Translations under genes and position numbers: made by a program
DNA from: Mesorhizobium sp.
Lineage (GTDB): Bacteria; Pseudomonadota; Alphaproteobacteria; Rhizobiales; Rhizobiaceae
NCBI RefSeq assembly: GCF_004962245.1
Contig: NZ_SUHQ01000012.1
Span: forward strand, 124,001 to 188,000
Direction: 5' to 3'
DNA length: 64,000 nucleotides
The notes under the pieces: generated by a model
Databases searched by the model: none
Told to the model about the DNA's origin: nothing
What the model saw: only the letters and a program-made list of their open reading frames with translations
Part shown: positions 19,177 to 29,017 of the stretch, piece by piece
How positions within the stretch are numbered: the first letter of the stretch is position 1
Layout: the number at the start of each line of letters is the position of its first letter

Positions 19177-19416
19177 ATGATCGACGAAACCAGTAAAACA
19201 GACGAAACCAGCAGAACAGACGCCGGCCCCGATCACGGCGCGCCGCAAAAAACGCTGACGCCGGCAGCCCGCCGCGCTTTGGCGGAAGCGGAAGAACGCC
19301 GCGAACACTATCGCCAGCAGGAAGCCGCGGTGCCGAAGGAGATCGGCGGCCGTGGCGGCAAGGAACCCGGCCGCTATGGCGACTGGGAGGTCAAGGGCCT
19401 GACCAGCGATTTCTAG
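19177..19416 (+). CDS. Succinate dehydrogenase assembly factor 4 family protein (DUF1674)
   Basis: A 79-residue protein ending in GGRGGKEPGRYGDWEVKG plus LTSDF, the diagnostic C-terminus of DUF1674/SdhAF4. In mitochondria and alphaproteobacteria this family binds the flavinated SdhA subunit before complex II is assembled. The middle (about residues 27-50) is a charged helix RRALAEAEERREHYRQQEAA. The first 20 residues are a degenerate Thr/Asp/Ser-rich stretch produced by an 18-bp tandem duplication (DETSKT/DETSRT, 19183-19218), so the N-terminus is probably unstructured. The sdh genes are not in this window. The start at 19177 is the only plausible one. Confidence 0.92.
   Translation: MIDETSKTDETSRTDAGPDHGAPQKTLTPAARRALAEAEERREHYRQQEAAVPKEIGGRGGKEPGRYGDWEVKGLTSDF
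19183..19218 (+). repeat. 18-bp in-frame tandem duplication in sdhAF4
   Basis: GACGAAACCAGTAAAACA (19183-19200) and GACGAAACCAGCAGAACA (19201-19218) differ at two positions and encode DETSKT-DETSRT. It lies only 18 bp after an unrelated tandem duplication in the leader of the same gene. Confidence 0.75.
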
Positions 19417-19437
19417 GCACGACCTGATACTTGAGGC

Positions 19438-20109
19438 TTAGCAGACCTCGGCGGCGCGCTCCGGCTGCAGGGCGATCCAGCCGCGATCGTCAACCGCGAT
19501 GCCGATCGCGTCATAACCGGCGATCGCGGCGTGCGGCGTTTGCAACGGATGCCGGTGCGTGGCGCTGATCACCACGACCGCGGCCCCTGCCGCCTCGGCC
19601 GCCGATATGCCGGCGGGCGCATCTTCGAAAACGAGGCAGTCGCGCGCATCGACGCCCAGCCGCTCGGCCGCCAGCCGGAAGCAATCGGGCGCCGGCTTGC
19701 CGCGGGAAACATCCTCCGCCGCGACAAGGATGGCGGGAAGCGGGATGCCGGCGGCCGCGATTCGCAGCAGAGCCAACTCGCGCGGCGCTGAGGTGACGAT
19801 GGCCCAGCGCTCGGGCGGCAGCGACGCCAGAAACGTCGCGGCGCCGGCGATCGGATGGATGCCGTCGACGTCGGCCGCCTCGGCCTTCAAAAGAGCATCG
19901 GCTTCGCGCGTCGGATCGACGCCTGGAAGCGCCAGCCGAGCGATGGTCTCGATCGCCCGCACGCCGTGGATCGTCGGCAGGAATGCGGCAACGTCGAGAC
20001 CTTGCCGATGTGCCCAATCCGCCCAGACCCTTTCTGCCGCGGCAGTCGAATTGACCACCGTGCCGTCCATGTCAAACAGGAAGGCTGCGAATTTTTTGCC
20101 TGCGAACAT
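19438..20109 (-). CDS. HAD-superfamily phosphatase (subfamily IA)
   Basis: A 223-residue haloacid-dehalogenase-type hydrolase that probably removes phosphate from a small sugar or polyol phosphate. Motif I is FLFDMDGTVV (nucleophile and acid/base Asp) near residue 12, motif II lies at WAIVTSAPRE, motif III contains the Lys of VSRGKPAPDCF, and motif IV is CLVFEDAPAGI. The cap domain between motifs I and II is helical, as in the beta-phosphoglucomutase/YfbT group. The ATG at 20109 fits the family N-terminus. It stands alone, convergent with sdhAF4. The exact substrate cannot be read from the sequence. Confidence 0.9.
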   Translation of the reverse strand: MFAGKKFAAFLFDMDGTVVNSTAAAERVWADWAHRQGLDVAAFLPTIHGVRAIETIARLALPGVDPTREADALLKAEAADVDGIHPIAGAATFLASLPPERWAIVTSAPRELALLRIAAAGIPLPAILVAAEDVSRGKPAPDCFRLAAERLGVDARDCLVFEDAPAGISAAEAAGAAVVVISATHRHPLQTPHAAIAGYDAIGIAVDDRGWIALQPERAAEVC

Positions 20110-20282
20110 CTGCTATCCTGGGATCGTTTCGGAGGGATCAAAGCACGTCGACCGACCGTAGCGTTGCGTCGGCTGCATGGGAAGGCGCGAGATCGCCTTT
20201 TCGACTTTCCCAGGGAACCACGATCGGCCTTCTCGCGTTGATCGAACTGTCTTCCACGATGCCTAAAAAGGGGGGAACCGCG

Positions 20283-21152
20283 ATGCTGATTCGGCTCGGC
20301 TACGAAATCGCCATCGACTGTCTTGAAGCCACCCCGGTGATTTCGCTGCTCGAGATCCACAAGGATCGGCAGGCCGACATCAAGCGGCAGACGCGCGTGC
20401 TGACCTCGCCTTCCGTTCCGACCAGGCTCTATCACGATGTTTATGGCAATACCTGCCGCCGCTTCACGGCGCCTGGCGGCGGCTTTCGCATTCTCTACGA
20501 CGCCGTCGTCGAGGACAGCGGCGAGCCCGACGAGGTCAACACGCTGGCCAGGGAAGTGCCGGTGGCGGAGTTGCCGGACGACGTGCTCGGCTATCTGCTC
20601 GGCAGCCGCTATTGCGAGACCGATCATCTCAGCGATCTGGCTTGGCAGGTTTTCGGCCCTGTTCCATCCGGCTGGGCGCGGGTTCAGGCGATCGTCGACT
20701 ATGTCCACAACCGCCTGTCGTTCGGTTACGGCTATGCGCGCCCGACCCGTACGGCGGCGCAGGCGCATGAGGAGCGCGTCGGCGTCTGCCGCGACTTCGC
20801 TCATCTGGCGATCACGCTTTGCCGCTGCATGAACATCCCCGCCCGCTACGTGAACGGCTATCTCGGCGACATCGGCGTACCGGTCGACCCGGCGCCGATG
20901 GATTTTTCGGCGTGGCTGGAAGTGTTCCTCGACGGCAAATGGTACACATTCGACCCCCGCCACAACGTGCCGCGGATCGGTCGCGTCGTCATCGCGCGCG
21001 GCCGTGACGCCACCGACGTGCCGCTGCTGCACAGTTTCGGCCAGCACCGGCTCGGCCTGTTCAAGGTCTGGACCTACGAGCAGGAAAGCAATCTGTTCAA
21101 CCCGCCCCATCGCGGCATCGACAGGACCGTCAGCGCGCAGATGCTGGCATAG
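20283..21152 (+). CDS. Transglutaminase-like (papain-fold) domain protein
   Basis: A 289-residue cytoplasmic-looking protein of the bacterial transglutaminase-like family. The N-terminal beta domain (about residues 1-120, starting MLIRLGYEIAIDCLEATPVI) is the bacterial transglutaminase N-terminal type. The core follows with the catalytic Cys in EERVGVCRDFAHLAITLCR, the His in WYTFDPRHNVPRIGRVVIAR and the Asp just before it. Proteins like this are predicted proteases or amidases, and none near here gives a substrate. The ATG at 20283 follows an AAAAGGGGGGAA ribosome site; the frame extends upstream without support. The gene is monocistronic. Confidence 0.9.
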   Translation: MLIRLGYEIAIDCLEATPVISLLEIHKDRQADIKRQTRVLTSPSVPTRLYHDVYGNTCRRFTAPGGGFRILYDAVVEDSGEPDEVNTLAREVPVAELPDDVLGYLLGSRYCETDHLSDLAWQVFGPVPSGWARVQAIVDYVHNRLSFGYGYARPTRTAAQAHEERVGVCRDFAHLAITLCRCMNIPARYVNGYLGDIGVPVDPAPMDFSAWLEVFLDGKWYTFDPRHNVPRIGRVVIARGRDATDVPLLHSFGQHRLGLFKVWTYEQESNLFNPPHRGIDRTVSAQMLA

Positions 21153-21467
21153 AGGCGCCAAAGCGCGAACGGCGTGCGTCCCGTTGTGATGGTCGCCCCG
21201 CTTCGGCACAGCGTGCGTGTGCCGGATCAGGACTGGGTTCTTGTACCTCACGGCAGACGGCGCGATCATGGTAAGCGCTTCGTAAACGAAATTGCCCCAG
21301 CGGCTTCTCGTTTACCGGTTGTTCACCTTGCCGCATTTCGAAACCAAGCAGAAACAACGGTTTGACAATAAGCCGCCGGCTTCTGGTCGTTTGGCGGCGC
21401 CATCCGGCCGGAATCCTGCACTGCGCCTTCACACGGCCTTGAGGTCGTGACGAATGGAGGCGGAAGC
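21153..21467. other. Intergenic region upstream of the TadG-like gene
   Basis: 315 bp without a gene. It holds an 8-bp inverted repeat (GTAAACGA 21282-21289 and TCGTTTAC 21308-21315, 18 bp apart), and a TTGACA hexamer near 21362 that could be a -35 box, although no clear -10 stands at 17 bp. A good ribosome site (GGAGG, 21456-21460) precedes the next start. Confidence 0.4.
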
Positions 21468-22829
21468 ATGCGGCATTTTGGGGGTCTTGTTCACGCGGTC
21501 GGCGGCTTTGCCGCGGATCGAAGGGGAAACTTCGCGGTTCTGCTCGGCATGGTCGCGTCAGTGCTGGCGCTGGGCGTCGGCTTTACCGTCAACGTTTCCC
21601 AGCTCTACAACGCCAAGTCGAGCCTGCAAGGCGTGGTCGACGCGGCGGTGACCTCGACGGCGCGCGACCTGACGACCGGCGTCATCATGGAGGCCGATGC
21701 CAATAAGTCGGTGCAGGCCTTTCTCAACGCCAACAGCCAAGCGGGCATCCTGAGCGCCGACCAGATCGTCCTCGACAAATTGACGGTCGACAAGACCGCC
21801 AAGACGGTCCAGGCGGACGTCCATGTCGATGTCGGCCTTTATTTCCCGCTTTTCAGCATGAGTGACATGAAGCGCGTCGCCGCATCGACGACGGCGGTCT
21901 ATTCGGAGAAGACGATCGAAGTGGCGATGATGCTCGACGTGACCGGATCGATGGCCGGCCAGAAAATCAAGGATCTTAGAACCGCTGCGGCGAACGCGGT
22001 CGGCAGCTTCCTGGACAATCAGGACCCCGCCAATCCCAGGGTGCGTGTCGCCATCGTGCCATACGCCAATTCGGTGAACGCCGGCGCGCTTGCCGCCAGC
22101 AGCGTCTATGTTGAAACCTCGACCAGCCAGCGCAAGCAGGCGCCCGGCAATGGCGCCGTACAGTATGTCTCCGGCTTCACGCGCCCGGACAATTGTGCCA
22201 CCGAGCGCAAGGGAGCCTATCAATATTCGGATGCGGGTCCCGGCGCCAGCATGGTCAATCGCGACTACCTGCTGTCGTCGTTCGCTTGGTGGAGGAACAC
22301 GGCCACTTGCCCGACCGCCGCGTTGAAGCCGCTGACGGCGGACGCCGCGGCGCTCAAGAGCGTCATCAAGAATTTTGTCGCATCGGGCGGCACTGCGGGC
22401 CATATCGGCGTGCAATGGACCTGGTACATGCTTTCGGAAAACTGGGGCAGCGTGATGAAAGCTTCGGAGCGGCCGGCCATGATGAATCCAAAGAAGGTTG
22501 CCAAAATCGCGATCCTGATGACCGACGGCGAGTTCAACCTGTCCTATTTCGACGCGAGCACCGTCGATGGCGTTTACAATGAAACGGGCAAGGAGCCGCC
22601 CCGCGCGGCGGCCAAGAAGCTTTGCGCTGCCATGCGAGACAAGGGTATCGAAATCTTCACCGTTGGCTTCGACCTCAACGAGACGAATGCCAAGGCTACT
22701 CTCCAGGATTGCGCTAGCCCGGACACTGCCAAGATCAAGCACTTCTACCAGGCGGCCAATGGGATGGAACTCGATCAGGCTTTCCAGGACATAGCGCGCA
22801 ACATCGAAAACCTGACGGTGACCAAGTAG
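21468..22829 (+). CDS. TadG-like pilus-assembly protein with von Willebrand factor A domain
   Basis: A 453-residue protein. The N-terminal TadE/TadG region has a short basic start (DRRGNFAVLL), one transmembrane helix (about residues 22-43) and the pilin-like segment NVSQLYNAKSSLQGVVDAAV. A VWA domain follows with the metal-site motif MLDVTGSM (D157-S161) and ILMTDGEFN. It ends in IENLTVTK. TadG proteins belong to the Flp/Tad pilus machinery, but no other tad gene is nearby, so this is an orphan copy; such copies are common in rhizobia and may have envelope or adhesion roles. The ATG at 21468 has a GGAGG ribosome site. Confidence 0.88.
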   Translation: MRHFGGLVHAVGGFAADRRGNFAVLLGMVASVLALGVGFTVNVSQLYNAKSSLQGVVDAAVTSTARDLTTGVIMEADANKSVQAFLNANSQAGILSADQIVLDKLTVDKTAKTVQADVHVDVGLYFPLFSMSDMKRVAASTTAVYSEKTIEVAMMLDVTGSMAGQKIKDLRTAAANAVGSFLDNQDPANPRVRVAIVPYANSVNAGALAASSVYVETSTSQRKQAPGNGAVQYVSGFTRPDNCATERKGAYQYSDAGPGASMVNRDYLLSSFAWWRNTATCPTAALKPLTADAAALKSVIKNFVASGGTAGHIGVQWTWYMLSENWGSVMKASERPAMMNPKKVAKIAILMTDGEFNLSYFDASTVDGVYNETGKEPPRAAAKKLCAAMRDKGIEIFTVGFDLNETNAKATLQDCASPDTAKIKHFYQAANGMELDQAFQDIARNIENLTVTK

Positions 22830-22855
22830 GGACGAATAGGGCACCAAGAAAGGAA

Positions 22856-22888
22856 AAGGCCGCCGCTTCTTTCGAAGCCGGCGGCCTT
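22856..22888. terminator. Bidirectional terminator-like hairpin
   Basis: AAGGCCGCCG (22856-22865) pairs perfectly with CGGCGGCCTT (22879-22888), with extra pairs inside. On the minus strand it is followed by CCTTTTCCTTTCTT, a good T-rich tail; on the plus strand the tail is weaker. It therefore could end both the TadG-like gene and the mini-gene on the other strand. Confidence 0.75.
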
Positions 22889-22956
22889 CCGTGTTTCCGT
22901 CCATGGCGCGGCTCATGGCGGCGACGTGTCACGTCACCAGCCGCGCATCTCGCGCC

Positions 22957-23028
22957 TTAACGGGAAGACTGCTTCCCGAAAGTGCAATCCGCTGAGGCCA
23001 CGTTCTGGAAAACGAAATCACTCGACAT
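22957..23028 (-). CDS. Candidate 23-residue small protein with a perfect Shine-Dalgarno sequence
   Basis: ATG at 23026-23028, stop TAA at 22957-22959, 23 residues (MSSDFVFQNV then ASADCTFGKQSSR). Upstream, bases 23044-23030 read GAAAGGAGGTGATCC on the minus strand, which is complementary to the whole 3' end of 16S rRNA; AGGAGG is 7 nt from the ATG, the ideal spacing. A 7-bp stem (CGGGAAG/CTTCCCG, 22961-22978) overlaps the last codons, and a terminator-like hairpin lies about 70 bp downstream. No signal peptide or known leader motif is seen; the single Cys15 is notable. It could be a small protein, a peptide precursor or part of a regulatory RNA. Coding is inferred from the start site only. 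Confidence 0.45.
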   Translation of the reverse strand: MSSDFVFQNVASADCTFGKQSSR

Positions 23029-23215
23029 CGGATCACCTCCTTTCGATTTGTTGAACACGCCCTCATGATGGGGTGCCGATCGGCAAATGGCAAGGCGGTG
23101 CGCTGAAAATCTCGCGCGGCGCCTGCTTCAGTATCGGACTGGGTTGCGGCCGGCCCATCGGGCGGGCAAACTCCTGTCGGACCGTGCCAGCACATTCGAA
23201 GCATGGGAGGAGGGC

Positions 23216-24484
23216 ATGGAGGCAGCCGACAGAGCCGCACGGATCGTCCGAACGGTCATCGAAACCCTGAAGCCGGGTTTCGCGGTCAAGCTGTGGACCG
23301 GCGAGCGGATTGGACCCGCCACCGGCCCCGTGCTCACCATCAACGACCAGGACATTGTCTGGCAGGTGATCCGCCGGCCCTCCCTCTCGACGCTGATCGA
23401 GATGTGGATTTCCAAGACCATCGACGTGGAAGACGGATCGCTGTTCGATTTCTACGCCCTGCCTTCGCAAGGCAAGCTCAGGATGAAACTCAAGTCGCTG
23501 CCGAAGCTGGCGGTCCTGCGCGACCTGCCGACCGTGCTGTTTTCGAGAAAACAGATGACGGCGCGGACCGACCTTTCTGGGCGCAACCCCTTCGTCAGCG
23601 GGTCGAGCCAGCAGGCGATCCAGCATCACTACGACATTTCGAACGCTTTCTACCGGCTCTTCCTCGATGAACGCATGGTCTATAGCTGCGGCTATTTCAC
23701 CGATTTCGCCAACAGCATCGATCAGGCGCAGAAAGACAAGCTCGATCATATCTGCCGCAAGCTCCGGCTGAAGCCCGGCGAAAGGCTGCTCGACATCGGC
23801 TGCGGCTGGGGAGCCATGCTCATCCATGCCGCGAAACATTACGGTGTCGTCGGGCATGGCGTTTCGCTGTCGGAAGCCCAGACCCAGCTCGCCCGCGAGC
23901 GCATCCGCGCCGAGGGGCTGGAGGATCGCATCACCATCGAGATAAAGTCCTACGCCGAGCTGTCCGGCTCCTTCGACAAGATATCGTCGATCGGCATGTT
24001 CGAGCATCTGGGGCTCGCCAACCACGCCGTCTATTTCTCGACCATCCATCGCCTGCTCGAACCGGGCGGCATCTATCTGCACCACGCCATCACCCGGCGC
24101 GACAAGGGCAGCATGAAGAAGACCTTGCGCAAGGGTCCGGAATTCAAGGCGCTGATCAAATACATCTTTCCCGGAGGCGAACTCGATACGATCGGCATGA
24201 CGCTCGGCAATCTCGAGGCGCACGGCTTCCTCATCTACGACGTCGAGAATTTGCGCGAGCACTACGCCCGCACCTGCCGTCTGTGGGCCGAGCGCCTCCA
24301 CGCACGCTTCGATGAAGCGATCGCCGAGGTCGGCGAAGCCAAGGCGCGCCTCTGGCTGCTTTATCTCACCGGCTGTTCGATCACGTTCGAACGCGCCTCG
24401 GCGCAGATATTCCAGACCGTCGTCACCAAGCGCGCGCGTGGCCCAAGCGGCCTGCCGCCGACGCGGGCGGATTTGTACCGATGA
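23216..24484 (+). CDS. Cyclopropane-fatty-acyl-phospholipid synthase family methyltransferase
   Basis: A 422-residue SAM-dependent methyltransferase of the Cfa/CMAS family. The N-terminal domain (about residues 1-120) is the membrane-associating part. The conserved QAIQHHYDISNAFYRLFLDE and ERMVYSCGYF blocks lead to the SAM site LLDIGCGWGAMLIHAA and the GVSLSEAQTQLARE motif. The C-terminal part includes SIGMFEHLG and FPGGELDTIGM. Such enzymes add a methylene bridge to unsaturated acyl chains in phospholipids; several paralogues are usual in rhizobia, so the product may differ from classical Cfa. The ATG at 23216 has GGGAGGAGGGC upstream. The leader holds the strand complement of a perfect Shine-Dalgarno sequence. 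Confidence 0.9.
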   Translation: MEAADRAARIVRTVIETLKPGFAVKLWTGERIGPATGPVLTINDQDIVWQVIRRPSLSTLIEMWISKTIDVEDGSLFDFYALPSQGKLRMKLKSLPKLAVLRDLPTVLFSRKQMTARTDLSGRNPFVSGSSQQAIQHHYDISNAFYRLFLDERMVYSCGYFTDFANSIDQAQKDKLDHICRKLRLKPGERLLDIGCGWGAMLIHAAKHYGVVGHGVSLSEAQTQLARERIRAEGLEDRITIEIKSYAELSGSFDKISSIGMFEHLGLANHAVYFSTIHRLLEPGGIYLHHAITRRDKGSMKKTLRKGPEFKALIKYIFPGGELDTIGMTLGNLEAHGFLIYDVENLREHYARTCRLWAERLHARFDEAIAEVGEAKARLWLLYLTGCSITFERASAQIFQTVVTKRARGPSGLPPTRADLYR

Positions 24485-24485
24485 C

Positions 24486-25214
24486 CTACAGGAGGCGCAT
24501 CGTCTCGCCGATTTCGACGCGGGCTGGCCGGTCGACCGTGCAGTAGACGCCGAGATTATGGGCGTTGTGACGGACCAGATTGCGCAGGATTGCCGGATCG
24601 TCGTCGAAACCATCCTGGGCGATGATGGTGAAGCCGCATCGGCGGCACGGCTCGGAGATGGTCAACAGCAGGTCGCCGATCGCCAGCTTGCGACCGATCC
24701 ATTCCGTCTCCGGGAACGATCCCTCGACAGCCGCCATGTCGACGACGATGTTAGGGCGGAAGCGGCGCGGATCGGCGGCGCCGTCGGGATGCAGCGCCTT
24801 CAGGCGCGCCAACGAAGCGGTGGTCAGGAGGTGGACCGGAGCCTTGCGGTAGCGCTCCGCGGTCAGGGGACCGGCGTAGTCCGGCGCAGCATCTTGGCGA
24901 AACGGACGGATCGAGGCCTCGAAGCCGAGAAAGGCGGAAACAGCGCGGTCGCTTTCGGCCCCAGGCGCTGGCAGCCAATCGCTCTGTGGCGTCGCGATCT
25001 CCAGTTCGTGGGCTTCCGATAACCGGGTCCGGATGCGTGGCACCTTGTGCCATTTCGCCTCGCGGTCGGGCCGTGCGATTTCATTGTTCGAGGCATCGAC
25101 AAGGCCGAACAGGCGGTCGCCATCGATGGTTTCCAGACCGACCGAGATCACCTCCAGGCATTCGCCGGCGAGCGAACTCGCCGGATAACGCCAAAGCCCG
25201 GTGACGGCACCCAA
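24486..25214 (-). CDS. MOSC domain protein
   Basis: About 242 residues. The N-terminal MOSC_N-like beta region (GLWRYPASSLAGECLEVISV) precedes the MOSC core with RRFRPNIVVDM, WIGRKLAIGDLLLTISEPCRRCGF and a C-terminal NLGVYCTV block. The conserved Cys lies in EPCRRCGF. MOSC proteins bind sulfur-molybdenum cofactor and act in molybdoenzyme-type reduction or sulfur transfer. The frame shows no ATG at a sensible place; TTG at 25214 preceded by GAGGGGG is the best start and lies 4 bp after the acs stop. It is thus in line with acs, probably cotranscribed, and tail to tail with the Cfa-like gene. Confidence 0.85.
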   Translation of the reverse strand: MGAVTGLWRYPASSLAGECLEVISVGLETIDGDRLFGLVDASNNEIARPDREAKWHKVPRIRTRLSEAHELEIATPQSDWLPAPGAESDRAVSAFLGFEASIRPFRQDAAPDYAGPLTAERYRKAPVHLLTTASLARLKALHPDGAADPRRFRPNIVVDMAAVEGSFPETEWIGRKLAIGDLLLTISEPCRRCGFTIIAQDGFDDDPAILRNLVRHNAHNLGVYCTVDRPARVEIGETMRLL

Positions 25215-25218
25215 CGCA

Positions 25219-27174
<1,956 letters not shown>

Positions 27175-27481
27175 TTTTTCACTCCCTCCCAAAAACCAGG
27201 CCGCCCGGCTTGACCGCCGACGGCATCGCGGCGAAGCGGCCACGAATTCGCGCGCATTATTAACAGTTCCGCGGTGACGGCAATATTAGACGTTGGATTT
27301 GCGCGGCGGGATGCCGCAGCGGCTTTCCTCGGTGCTGTCAGCACTCAGGCGGGATCGCTGCTAACTGCATGTTTTTGCGTCTTAAACCCGGCATCGATCA
27401 CGAAATATCAATAGACGATTAAGCAAATAGCGCGCACAATTTCGCATTGGGAGGAAAGGAGAATCAACCCAGAGGACCGCA

Positions 27482-27754
27482 ATGCGCGACCAATCCGAAA
27501 TGGACCTGATGCTCAAGGGCTATGGCTTGACCACGGCGAAGATTCTTTATCATTTTCCCGATCATCCGCATCTGCTGCAGAGCTTCATCTGGCAGGATTA
27601 CGATATCGCTCCGAAATTTCCGGTGCTGATCCGGTTCATCGAGTTCTGGCAGTCCAGGCTCGACGGCCCGCTGCATTCAGTGAGCTACACGCACCAGAAG
27701 CTGATCGCGCCCAATGAATGGCACAAGGTCGACGGCGAGTTCGTGCTGCATTAG
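27482..27754 (+). CDS. usg: Usg family protein
   Basis: A 90-residue protein matching the Usg family of alphaproteobacteria, short proteins of unknown function named for a gene upstream of a trp locus. The visible conserved core is LKGYGLTTAKILYHFPDHP followed by LLQSFIWQDYDIAPKFPVL and the central FWQSRLDGPLHSV. No catalytic motif or membrane segment is present. A GGAGAATC purine-rich stretch precedes the ATG at 27482. It is transcribed away from acs and towards the aldo/keto reductase gene. Family membership is confident, function is not. Confidence 0.9.
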   Translation: MRDQSEMDLMLKGYGLTTAKILYHFPDHPHLLQSFIWQDYDIAPKFPVLIRFIEFWQSRLDGPLHSVSYTHQKLIAPNEWHKVDGEFVLH

Positions 27755-27798
27755 AGCGCGGGGCGGCAGCTTGAGAGTCTCCGCCCGGCTTTGGAGCG

Positions 27799-28833
27799 TC
27801 AGACCGCGGGCGGGCTGAGCCTGGCGAAGGCTTCCTGCCGGCGATAGGGAAAATACGGATAGGGCGCGGTGACCGCGCTTGCCGCGTCGAGTGTCTTCAT
27901 CTGATCTGATGTCAATGACCAACCGACGGCGTCAAGGTTCTGGCGCAGCTGTTCCTCGTTGCGCGCTCCGATGATGACGGAGGCGACGGTCGGCCGCTGC
28001 AGCAACCAGTTGATGGCGATCTGCGGCACGGTCTTGCCGGTTTCCTTGGCCAAGGCGTCGAGCGCATCGACGACCCGGTAGAGCTGCTCGTCCTCGACCG
28101 GTGGCCCGAAGCTTGCGGTGTCGTGCAGCCGGCTTTTTTCCGGCAGCGGCTCGCCGCGGCGGATCTTGCCGGTCAGGCGGCCCCAGCCGAGCGGGCTCCA
28201 CACCAGCGCACTGACACCCTGGTCGAGGCCGAGCGGCATCAACTCCCATTCATAGTCGCGCCCGACCAGCGAGTAGTAGACCTGATGGGCGACGTAGCGC
28301 GGATAGCCGTGCTTGTCCGCCAGACCGAGCGACTTCATCACTTGCCAGCCGGAAAAGTTGGAGACGCCGACATAGCGCAGCTTACCGGCACGCACGAGGT
28401 TGTCCAGCGTCGACAGCACCTCCTCGATCGGCGTTGCGGCGTCGAAGGCGTGCAATTGCAGCAGGTCGATGTAATCGGTGCCGAGACGCTTCAGGGCGTC
28501 CTCAACGGCCTTGATAAGGCGCGAACGGGAGGAGCCCGCATCGTTGGGTCCGTCGCCCATCGGCAGTGAGGTCTTGGTCGAGATCAGCACGGCATCGCGG
28601 CGGCCTTTGATGGCCGCGCCGAGCACCTCTTCGGAGGCGCCGTTCGAATAGACGTCGGCGGTGTCGAAGAGGTTGACGCCGGCCTCCAGGCAGATGTCGA
28701 CCAGCCGCCGCGCTTCCGTCGCATCGCTGTTGCCCCAGGCGCCGAACAGCGGGCCCGAACCGCCGAAGGTTCCGGCGCCGAACGAGAGCGCCGGGACCTT
28801 CAGGCCCGATGCGCCAAGACGTCGATAGTCCAT
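27799..28833 (-). CDS. Aldo/keto reductase
   Basis: A 344-residue NADPH-dependent reductase with a TIM-barrel fold. The catalytic Asp and Tyr lie in NLFDTADVYSNGASEEVLG, the Lys in the ISTKTSLPMG strand and the His in IDLLQLHAFD. The C-terminal IGARNEEQLRQNL block binds the cofactor, and the ending PYPYFPYR resembles the AKR11/YdjG-like proteins. Substrate unknown; aldehydes or ketoses are likely. The ATG at 28833 begins MDYRRLGASGLKVPALSFG, as in the family. A composite palindromic repeat lies 90 bp upstream, separating it from the MFS gene on the same strand. Confidence 0.93.
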   Translation of the reverse strand: MDYRRLGASGLKVPALSFGAGTFGGSGPLFGAWGNSDATEARRLVDICLEAGVNLFDTADVYSNGASEEVLGAAIKGRRDAVLISTKTSLPMGDGPNDAGSSRSRLIKAVEDALKRLGTDYIDLLQLHAFDAATPIEEVLSTLDNLVRAGKLRYVGVSNFSGWQVMKSLGLADKHGYPRYVAHQVYYSLVGRDYEWELMPLGLDQGVSALVWSPLGWGRLTGKIRRGEPLPEKSRLHDTASFGPPVEDEQLYRVVDALDALAKETGKTVPQIAINWLLQRPTVASVIIGARNEEQLRQNLDAVGWSLTSDQMKTLDAASAVTAPYPYFPYRRQEAFARLSPPAV

Positions 28834-28920
28834 GGTTTTGCTCCTTGTATCGAAGGGTGGTTGGATTCGGTTGGATCGTCACAAACGGGCGGATGCCGGT
28901 TCGCCGAGCCTGGGGCTGCG

Positions 28921-29017
28921 CATGACCCCGAAAATCGGAATTCGATTTTCGGGGTCATGCGCAAAATCAAAGTGTTACAGCGTCCTTTGCGCGTCCAAGA
29001 GGACGCGCGGCGCTGTA
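28921..29017 (+). repeat. Composite two-palindrome repeat, copy 2 (best conserved)
   Basis: Palindrome A: CATGACCCCGAAAATCGG and its perfect mirror (28921-28959). An AT-rich spacer GCAAAATCAAAGTGTT follows. Palindrome B: ACAGCGTCCTTTGCGCGTCC, then GGACGCGCGGCGCTGT, ending at 29016. The B part overlaps the last 13 codons and stop of the MFS gene on the minus strand, so this copy has become coding. Compare copies at 19001 and 32445. Confidence 0.88.
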
